DNA from: Leclercia adecarboxylata
GTDB taxonomy: Bacteria > Pseudomonadota > Gammaproteobacteria > Enterobacterales > Enterobacteriaceae
Assembly: GCA_002360945.1 (NCBI GenBank)
Contig: DERO01000049.1
Location: 1 to 64,000, forward strand
Direction of reading: 5' to 3'
Length of the DNA: 64,000 nt
Part shown: positions 58,420 through 64,000 of the stretch, one piece after another
How the letters are laid out: each line of letters starts with the position of its first letter
How positions within the stretch are numbered: the stretch's first letter is position 1
Notes under the pieces: model-generated
Database searches by the model: none
The model's input: the letters and a program-made list of their open reading frames with translations, nothing else
What the model was told of the DNA's origin: nothing
Position numbers and translations under genes: made by a program

Positions 58420-58895
58420 GATGCGTTATCCCTGTAGACGCTCGCCGGACGGCGGTGATTCTCTTCCATCGCCTTTTTCACTTCCGGCGGGGTGTAGTTT
58501 TCATCATGTTTGGCCAGCACCTCTTTGGCCTGGACATGATTGCCCGCGCCCAGCACGCCTTGCACCACCACGCCCTGCCCTTCGCGGAACAGATCCGGCA
58601 GGATACCTTCATAGCTGACATCCACCTCCCCTTCGGCGTCGTAGATGCTGAAGTTGACCTTCAGGGAGTCGGGGTCGCGCTTCACGCTGCCGGGCAGCAC
58701 CATCCCGCCCACGCGCAGGCGCTGGCCCACCTCGGGCAGCTGCTGCGTTTCGCGTTTGCCGTAGAGGATCTCGCCCGGGGTATAGAACAGGTCGATGCTG
58801 GAGCGCAGGGCATAAAGCACCAGGGTGATGGTCAGGGCCAGCCCCGCCAGCACGGCGCAGGCGACCCACAAACGGTTTTTACGCCGGAGATTCAT
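58416..58895 (-). CDS. ccmE: CcmE, periplasmic heme chaperone
   Basis: This 159-residue protein has an N-terminal anchor helix ([20 protein letters not shown]) and an OB-fold periplasmic domain. The heme-binding His lies in [13 protein letters not shown] near residue 130. It carries covalently held heme from CcmC to CcmF. The gene overlaps both ccmF and ccmD by 4 bp. Confidence 0.95.
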   Translation of the reverse strand: MNLRRKNRLWVACAVLAGLALTITLVLYALRSSIDLFYTPGEILYGKRETQQLPEVGQRLRVGGMVLPGSVKRDPDSLKVNFSIYDAEGEVDVSYEGILPDLFREGQGVVVQGVLGAGNHVQAKEVLAKHDENYTPPEVKKAMEENHRRPASVYRDNAS

Positions 58896-59101
58896 ACGGC
58901 CTCCCGTGCCTGGGCGGTACGCAGGCGGGTTTCGCGCGCGCGCTGCTGGGCGATACCGCGCAGGATGGCGCGATGCTGCATAACGGTATGCGCCACCAGT
59001 ACCGCCAGCGGGATAAGGGTCATCGCCACCGCCAACCAGACGTAAAAGGCGTAGCCGCCCATGGCAAGAAAATCACTCCAGGATGCAAATGCGCTGTTCA
59101 C
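58892..59101 (-). CDS. ccmD: CcmD, small heme exporter protein
   Basis: This 69-residue membrane peptide has one helix ([20 protein letters not shown]) and a basic cytoplasmic tail ([17 protein letters not shown]). It releases holo-CcmE from the CcmABC complex. It overlaps ccmC and ccmE by 4 bp each. Confidence 0.93.
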   Translation of the reverse strand: MNSAFASWSDFLAMGGYAFYVWLAVAMTLIPLAVLVAHTVMQHRAILRGIAQQRARETRLRTAQAREAV

Positions 59102-59835
59102 GGGCGGCCTCCTTTTAACATCAGTTCAGCCACCCACGGGCGACGTTTTTCCATTACCAAAATCAGGTTCCGCATCCGCATCAGGGTCAGCGTGATGAAC
59201 AGCAGCAGCGTGCCGATAATCGCCAGCCGCAGCGGCATGCGCATGGCCGGATCGATGCTTTGCTGCATATTGGTTGAGCCCTGATGCAGGGTGTTCCACC
59301 ACTCCACCGAGTAGTGAATGATCGGCAGGTTTACCACGCCGATCAGCACCAGAATTCCGGCGGCGCGCCCGGCCTGGCGGCGATCGTCAAAGGCGTGCCA
59401 CAGGGCAATCACGCCGACGTAGAGAAACAGCAGCACCAGCTCGGATGTCAGACGCGCGTCCCACACCCACCAGGTGCCCCACATCGGTTTGCCCCACGCC
59501 GAGCCGGTCACCAGCGCAATGAAGGTCAATACCGCCCCGACAGGTGCCATCGCCGCCAGCGCCAGGTTGGCCATTTTCAGCTGCCACACCAGGCCGATAA
59601 AGGCCGCCACCGCCATCCCGGCGTAGATCCCCATCGACCAGATGGCGGCCGGGACGTGCAGATAGATAATGCGATAGCTCTCCCCCTGCTGATAATCCGC
59701 AGGCGCAAAACCAAAGCCCCAGATCCAGCCCGCGGCCAGCACCAGCGTGCTGGCAATCGCCAGCCAGGGAATGAAGTAGCCGCAGATCTGATAGAGCCGC
59801 GGCGGGATCGCCAGTTGATGAAGTGTTTTCCACAT
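59098..59835 (-). CDS. ccmC: CcmC, heme transfer membrane protein
   Basis: This 245-residue protein has six helices and a WWD domain (MWGTWWVWDARLTSELVLLF), with flanking His residues that hold heme while it is passed to CcmE. The start ATG at 59835 lies 40 bp after the ccmB stop codon, the only real gap within the ccm genes. Confidence 0.95.
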   Translation of the reverse strand: MWKTLHQLAIPPRLYQICGYFIPWLAIASTLVLAAGWIWGFGFAPADYQQGESYRIIYLHVPAAIWSMGIYAGMAVAAFIGLVWQLKMANLALAAMAPVGAVLTFIALVTGSAWGKPMWGTWWVWDARLTSELVLLFLYVGVIALWHAFDDRRQAGRAAGILVLIGVVNLPIIHYSVEWWNTLHQGSTNMQQSIDPAMRMPLRLAIIGTLLLFITLTLMRMRNLILVMEKRRPWVAELMLKGGRP

Positions 59836-59875
59836 AATTCAGTTACCAGATTCAGACAAACGAATGATTACCGCG

Positions 59876-60535
59876 CTACTGCACGCTGATGCGTAGCGCA
59901 GCCGCCGTCGCGAACGGGCTTAACGTTGCGCTGCCAGCCAGCAGCGCGCCCAGAATAGCCATGTACCCCTCAACAGGGAGGCGCATGGAAGCCGCATCCA
60001 TCGCGGCGGTAGCAAAAATCAGTAACGGGATGGTTAACGGCAGCACCAGCACGCTCAGCAGCACCCCGCCGCGCCTGAGCCCTACCGTTAATCCCACCCC
60101 CGGCGCGCCGAGGAAGCCCAGCGTCGGCGTGCCCAGCAGCAGCGTCAGGGCCATGATCTTCCAGCCGTAGAGGTCCATGCCGAGCAGGAGCGCAATCACC
60201 GGGGAGAGGATCAGCAGCGGCAGTCCGGTCACCATCCAGTGCGCCATCACTTTCGCCAGCACTACCGCCGGGAGCGGCAGGGGCAGCAGCATCAGCTGTT
60301 CGAGACTGCCGTCCTGCAGATCGTCACGAAACAGGCGCTCCAGCGCCAGCAGCGAGGCGAGCAGCGCGGCGACCCAGATAATGCCGGGGGCGATGCGCGC
60401 CAGCAGCTGCGGCTCCGGGCCAAGGCTCAGGGGAAAAAGGGTGATGACAATCAGGAAAAACCACAGCGGATTAGCGATCTCCGCGCTGTGGCGGAAGGCC
60501 ACCCGCAGCTCAAGCCGGAAGATGCGCCACATCAT
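59876..60535 (-). CDS. ccmB: CcmB, ABC transporter permease for cytochrome c maturation
   Basis: This 219-residue protein has six predicted helices and begins [20 protein letters not shown]. The stretch [20 protein letters not shown] is typical of CcmB. With CcmA it forms the ATPase-driven part that frees holo-CcmE from CcmC. It overlaps ccmA by 4 bp. Confidence 0.95.
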   Translation of the reverse strand: MMWRIFRLELRVAFRHSAEIANPLWFFLIVITLFPLSLGPEPQLLARIAPGIIWVAALLASLLALERLFRDDLQDGSLEQLMLLPLPLPAVVLAKVMAHWMVTGLPLLILSPVIALLLGMDLYGWKIMALTLLLGTPTLGFLGAPGVGLTVGLRRGGVLLSVLVLPLTIPLLIFATAAMDAASMRLPVEGYMAILGALLAGSATLSPFATAAALRISVQ

Positions 60536-61149
60536 GATGCTGCCCTCAGGGCGATACGGCGGATTTTGTCGCTCGCCACGTTCAGCGGCTGGTGGGTGGT
60601 CATGATCACCATCCCGCCCTGGGCGGTGTGGTCGGCCATGCGCCGGGTCAGGCGGTCAACGCCATTCACGTCGATGGCGGTAAAGGGTTCGTCGAGGATC
60701 CAGAGGGTGGCGTGGGTCAGCCAGAGCCGCGCCAGCGCTACCCGGCGCTGCTGACCGGCGGAGAGCTGATTAACGGGGATGTCTTCGTAGCCGGCGAGCC
60801 CGGCCTGCGCCAGGGCTTCCAGGCACCGGGCTGTGTCGCCGTGGTGATGGAAAAAACGCAGGTTCTCCAGCGCCGTCAGCCGGGTTTTGATCCCCGGCTG
60901 GTGGCCGATCCACAGTAAATTTTGATGATAGCTGTCGCGCACCCGATGCAGGTGCTCGGCCTGCCAGCAGATCTCCCCGGCATCGGGGCGCGCGACACCG
61001 GTGAGCAGTCGCAGCAGGGTGGTTTTGCCCGCGCCGTTGCCCCCGACGATCTGTACCCACTCCCCGGCGTTTACGTCGAAGGAGAGATCGCTGAACAGTA
61101 TTCTGTCATCCCGCTCGCAGAGCAGTCCTTTGGCTTCAAGTCGGTCCAC
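60532..61149 (-). CDS. ccmA: CcmA, ABC ATPase for cytochrome c maturation
   Basis: This 205-residue ATPase has Walker [12 protein letters not shown], the signature [14 protein letters not shown] and Walker [13 protein letters not shown]. It drives release of heme-loaded CcmE. It starts 14 bp after napC, so nap and ccm genes share one transcript as in E. coli. Confidence 0.95.
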   Translation of the reverse strand: MDRLEAKGLLCERDDRILFSDLSFDVNAGEWVQIVGGNGAGKTTLLRLLTGVARPDAGEICWQAEHLHRVRDSYHQNLLWIGHQPGIKTRLTALENLRFFHHHGDTARCLEALAQAGLAGYEDIPVNQLSAGQQRRVALARLWLTHATLWILDEPFTAIDVNGVDRLTRRMADHTAQGGMVIMTTHQPLNVASDKIRRIALRAAS

Positions 61150-61163
61150 GCATCAACATCCTG

Positions 61164-61769
61164 TTAAAAGCCTGGTTTGACGTCACGCATATCCGGGAGC
61201 TTGTGCGCAATCCCTTTATGGCAGTCAATGCAGGTTTGTCCGTCCTTCACCGCCTGGTCGTGCATTTTCGCCGCGACCCCTTTCTGGGCGGTGAGATCCA
61301 TAAACTCGAAGTTGTGGCAGTTGCGACACTCCTGGGAGTTGTTTTCTTTCATCCGCCGCCACTCGTTTTGCGCCATGGTCAGACGGTGCGCTTCAAATTT
61401 CTGCGGCGTATCGATCAGACCAAAGGCTTTGGCGTACAGCTCTTTGCTGGCCTGGATCTTACGGATCATCTTCGGCACAAACTCGTGCGGCACGTGGCAG
61501 TCAGGACAGGTGGCGCGCACCCCGCTGCGGTTGTTGTAGTGCACGGACTCCATGTATTCCTGGTAGACCGTATTACGCATTTCGTGGCAGCCGATGCAGA
61601 ACTCTTCGGTGTTGGCCTTTTCCATCCCGGTATTGAAACCGCCCCAGAAAATAATGCCGCCGACAAAACCGATTAACAGCAGCGTGCCCAGCGCCAGCCG
61701 GCTGGGGCGACGCCACCAGTGCCAGAGGCGCTTAATCCGGCCAGGTTTACGGGTAGACTTTTCCATCAT
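61164..61769 (-). CDS. napC: NapC, tetraheme quinol dehydrogenase
   Basis: This 201-residue NapC/NirT-type protein has one N-terminal anchor (LALGTLLLIGFVGGIIFWGG) and four heme-binding CXXCH motifs: CIGCH, CPDCH, CRNCH and CIDCH. It takes electrons from menaquinol and passes them to the NapAB nitrate reductase in the periplasm. It needs the downstream ccm products for its own hemes. Confidence 0.96.
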   Translation of the reverse strand: MMEKSTRKPGRIKRLWHWWRRPSRLALGTLLLIGFVGGIIFWGGFNTGMEKANTEEFCIGCHEMRNTVYQEYMESVHYNNRSGVRATCPDCHVPHEFVPKMIRKIQASKELYAKAFGLIDTPQKFEAHRLTMAQNEWRRMKENNSQECRNCHNFEFMDLTAQKGVAAKMHDQAVKDGQTCIDCHKGIAHKLPDMRDVKPGF

Positions 61770-61775
61770 GACCTC

Positions 61776-62225
61776 TTATTTTCCGTAACCTTTCGAGGGA
61801 GTGAAGGTGTTCTCCACAATCGGTGCGGTGTCAGACTGCGGCACGTGGCACTGCAGACAGAAGTAGCGACGCGGCGCGACCTCGGCCCCGACGTTGCCGT
61901 TGCTGTCCATAAAGTGGGTCGGGCTAATGCGCGGCGCGCCGGTGGTGCGATAGCTCTCCACGCCGTGGCACTGCAGGCAGCGGTTGGTGTTGGTGGTGAC
62001 CTGATAGCCGTCCACGCTGTGCGGGATCATCGGCGGCTGGTTAACATAGTTCAGCGGCATCCGGCCCTGCTCTTTCTGGATGCGGATCGCCCCTTCCTGG
62101 GTGCCGGAGACTTCCGGCGACTGGCTGAGATCCACGCCATTTGCGGCCCACACCGCGCCGCTCACCACCAGGGCAAGCCCGGCTATCCATTGACATAGCG
62201 CCTTCTTCAGGTCATGGCTTTTCAT
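61776..62225 (-). CDS. napB: NapB, diheme cytochrome subunit of periplasmic nitrate reductase
   Basis: This 149-residue protein has a Sec signal peptide (ALCQWIAGLALVVSGAVWAA) and two heme motifs CLQCH. It shuttles electrons from NapC to NapA. The start at 62225 is chosen for the family N-terminus MKSHDLKK and overlaps the napH stop by 4 bp. Confidence 0.95.
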   Translation of the reverse strand: MKSHDLKKALCQWIAGLALVVSGAVWAANGVDLSQSPEVSGTQEGAIRIQKEQGRMPLNYVNQPPMIPHSVDGYQVTTNTNRCLQCHGVESYRTTGAPRISPTHFMDSNGNVGAEVAPRRYFCLQCHVPQSDTAPIVENTFTPSKGYGK

Positions 62226-63085
62226 TGTTTCGCTCCCGAACTCCATCGCGTAGTTAGTGTTAAAACATCCTCAGAACAGACATCGACACAGCGACCGCAG
62301 GCCATGCAGTCGCGGCTGGTTACCTGCTCCGGGCTTTGCTCATCCAGCACCGGGGCACGCAGCACATGCGGTTCCGGGCAAACATGAAAACAGTCCATAC
62401 AGCGGTTGCAGCGGTGGCGATCGTGCGCGGCCACCGTTAACACGCCTTTGCTTCCCAGCACGCCGTACAGGGCACCTGTCGGACAGAGATGCCCGCACCA
62501 GCCGTGTTCGACGACCAGTAAATCAAATAAAAACAGGGCGATAATCAGCAGCGCGCCGCTGCCGAATCCCATCACCAGGCTGCGCCCCATCAGCGAAACC
62601 GGGTTGATCCACTCCCACAGCAGCGTGCCGGTCAGCGCAGAACCTACCAGCACCATTCCCAGCAGGACGTACCGGGTATGGCGCGGGATCGCCGCCGACT
62701 GATTCAGGTCAAACCTTCGGCGCAGGCGGCTGGCAAGATCCGTTACCGGGTTCAGCGGGCAGACCCAGCCGCAGAACAACCGCTTCCCGGCCAGGGCGTA
62801 CAGCAGGGTGATAATCACCGCTCCGGTCAGCGCCAGCGCGGCGGGCAGATGGCCGCTGGCGAGGCTTTGCAGGGCCATCAGCGGATCGGTCAGCGGTACA
62901 CTGCCCAGCAGCAGGCTGCTGCTGTAGTTGCCGTGCAGGATCCACACCCCCAGCCAGGGCCCGCTGAGGAACATCCCCAGAATGGCAAACTGGCTGAGGC
63001 GGCGCAGAACCAGCCAGCGGTGGCTGCGCCACCAGCCTTTTTTGATCTGCGCTTCACGCCCGGCATCGCGCTTACGGTTTGCCAT
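62222..63085 (-). CDS. napH: NapH, membrane ferredoxin-type quinol dehydrogenase subunit
   Basis: This 287-residue protein has four membrane helices and the conserved [19 protein letters not shown] and [12 protein letters not shown] loops. Two 4Fe-4S motifs near the C-terminus read [14 protein letters not shown] and [15 protein letters not shown]. With NapG it carries electrons from ubiquinol. The true start is the ATG at 63085 inside the 3' end of napG. The longer frame up to 63610 is only overlap with napG in another frame. Confidence 0.95.
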   Translation of the reverse strand: MANRKRDAGREAQIKKGWWRSHRWLVLRRLSQFAILGMFLSGPWLGVWILHGNYSSSLLLGSVPLTDPLMALQSLASGHLPAALALTGAVIITLLYALAGKRLFCGWVCPLNPVTDLASRLRRRFDLNQSAAIPRHTRYVLLGMVLVGSALTGTLLWEWINPVSLMGRSLVMGFGSGALLIIALFLFDLLVVEHGWCGHLCPTGALYGVLGSKGVLTVAAHDRHRCNRCMDCFHVCPEPHVLRAPVLDEQSPEQVTSRDCMACGRCVDVCSEDVLTLTTRWSSGAKQ

Positions 63086-63767
63086 CGTTGCCCTCCAGCC
63101 AGCCGAAGCGGTAGTGATGACCCAGCTCCCCTTTCGCCAGCGACAGCGGCAGAACCTTGATCGCCGGTTGCTCCAGGACGCAGACCTTCTCGCATTTACC
63201 ACAGCCGGTGCAGGCGTTGCTGTGCACGGTGGGCAGAAAGCGCGCGTGCTTGCCGGTGCGCTGATTGCGATCCAGCTCGAGGGTGATGGCCTCATCGATC
63301 TTCGGGCAGTCGCGGTAGCACACGTCACAGCGCAACCCCTGGAAGTTAAGGCAGTTCTCCTGATCCAGCAGCACCGCCAGCCCCATGCGGGCATCGTCAA
63401 TATGGGCAATGCTGCGATCCAGCGCGCCGCTCGGGCAGACCCGGGCGCAGGGAATGTCCTCGCACATTTCGCAGGGGATATCGCGGGCGACAAAATACGG
63501 CGTCCCGGCAGACAGCCCGGAGGCCAGCGTCGCCAGCTTGAGGGTATCGTAGGGACAGGCCTGCACGCATTGGCCGCAGCGCACGCAGGCCCGGGCAAAA
63601 GCCTCTTCACTCAACGCCCCGGGCGGGCGCAGCCGCACGCCGGTGGCACGGGCGGTGTGCTGTTGTAATCCCAGCGCGACGCCCACGGCGGCCAGCCCGC
63701 CCGCAGTGCGCATCACATCGCGCAGAAAGCGGCGGCGGCCGTTACGGGGTGTCGCTGAGCGGGACAT
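63072..63767 (-). CDS. napG: NapG, periplasmic ferredoxin-type protein
   Basis: This 231-residue protein has a twin-arginine signal ([20 protein letters not shown]) and four 4Fe-4S cluster motifs, among them [35 protein letters not shown] and [11 protein letters not shown]. It works with NapH as an alternative quinol dehydrogenase for Nap. It overlaps napH by 14 bp. Confidence 0.95.
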   Translation of the reverse strand: MSRSATPRNGRRRFLRDVMRTAGGLAAVGVALGLQQHTARATGVRLRPPGALSEEAFARACVRCGQCVQACPYDTLKLATLASGLSAGTPYFVARDIPCEMCEDIPCARVCPSGALDRSIAHIDDARMGLAVLLDQENCLNFQGLRCDVCYRDCPKIDEAITLELDRNQRTGKHARFLPTVHSNACTGCGKCEKVCVLEQPAIKVLPLSLAKGELGHHYRFGWLEGNDGKP

Positions 63768-63772
63768 CGCAA

Positions 63773-64000
63773 TTACACCTTCGCCAGCTTAACGGCGCAC
63801 TTCTTGAAATCCGTCTCTTTGGAGAGCGGATCCGTCGCGTCGAGGGTCAGGTTATTGACCATCTGCGCGGCGTCGAAGAACGGCATATAGACCAGCCCCT
63901 GCGGCGGACGGTTACGGCCCCGGGTTTCGACAATCGAAATCACTTCGCCCCGGCGGGAGATCACCTTCACCTTTTCACCACGACGCAGATCGCGCGCTTT
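63773..64000 (-). CDS. napA: NapA, periplasmic nitrate reductase catalytic subunit (C-terminal 75 residues only)
   Basis: The frame is open to the window edge on the minus strand and ends [20 protein letters not shown], then [19 protein letters not shown]. This is the C-terminus of the molybdopterin dinucleotide-binding domain of NapA. The visible [20 protein letters not shown] also fits that domain. The rest of the enzyme, with its 4Fe-4S cluster and molybdenum site, lies beyond base 64000. It is cut by the window and not broken. Confidence 0.93.
   Translation of the reverse strand, partial: KARDLRRGEKVKVISRRGEVISIVETRGRNRPPQGLVYMPFFDAAQMVNNLTLDATDPLSKETDFKKCAVKLAKV

Noticed and set aside
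62222..63610. napH with a 175-residue N-terminal extension
   Set aside because: The extra part overlaps napG in another frame and is Arg/Pro/Ala-rich noise; the ATG at 63085 gives the family length of 287.
1..64000. CRISPR arrays, tRNA or rRNA genes
   Set aside because: No regular spaced repeats and no cloverleaf-like or rRNA sequences were seen on either strand.

Overview
The window is chromosomal DNA of a GC-rich member of the Enterobacteriaceae, most likely of the Enterobacter/Leclercia/Lelliottia/Klebsiella group. The recognisable E. coli-type genes hokE, ymjA, ybdK, ybdJ, ybdF, nfsB, ybdG, pheP, narP, ccmA-H and napCBHGA are all present. So is the ramR/romA-ramA multidrug-resistance regulon locus, which E. 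coli lacks. Dispersed palindromic repeats of two kinds (REP-like units, and a 'ccctctccc..gggagaggg..tgagggc' unit) sit between operons. I see no tRNA, rRNA or CRISPR array. The window opens inside the 3' end of an IS481-like insertion sequence and ends inside napA, so both edges cut genes.

Layout. 1-192: IS end. 276-6261: a sugar-catabolic locus with a SorC-type regulator divergent from a split transketolase, an L-fucose/L-arabinose-isomerase-like protein and an FGGY kinase. The enzyme set resembles the transketolase route for D-apiose, and no transporter is present. 6259-7236: a 497-bp tandem duplication of a hokE/sok type I toxin-antitoxin module. 7249-14777: GNAT proteins, a complete peptide-type ABC transporter, a cold-shock-domain protein and ymjA. 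14924-34457: the conserved backbone ybdK-ybdJ-ybdF-nfsB-ybdG, interrupted by blocks of accessory genes. These blocks are an RND pump with its adaptor plus a P-type ATPase, an omptin protease with romA-ramA/ramR, a three-gene toxin-antitoxin-like operon, and a DHA2 drug exporter with an MmyB-type regulator. 34459-38923: a LacI-controlled operon (Gfo/Idh/MocA dehydrogenase, TIM-barrel isomerase/epimerase, nucleoside/sugar MFS permease) with two identical palindromic operators. 39151-46278: pheP, a Tat-exported PhoX-type phosphatase behind a Pho box, and a Fur-box-controlled YncE-like lipoprotein plus TonB-dependent receptor. 46354-54035: a more AT-rich accessory stretch with MarT/FidL-like membrane regulators, an orphan winged-helix protein, a chemoreceptor, an EAL phosphodiesterase, and two murein-degrading proteins. 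One of the latter joins a muramidase and an L,D-transpeptidase-type domain in one chain. 54243-64000: narP, then the convergent nap-ccm periplasmic nitrate reductase and cytochrome c maturation operon.

Functional themes. Several neighbouring systems concern the envelope and drug defence: RamA control, RND, DHA2, omptin and MscM-type channel. Nutrient scavenging is represented by PhoX, the TonB receptor, the peptide ABC transporter and two sugar operons. Anaerobic nitrate respiration is supported at the right end by NarP, Nap and Ccm. The strongest candidates for new biology are the muramidase/L,D-transpeptidase fusion protein (51833-53152), the three-gene HigBA-like operon with an unknown third protein (28357-29560), the transporter-less transketolase/isomerase/kinase operon, and the duplicated hokE/sok module with identical toxins but diverged antisense RNAs.
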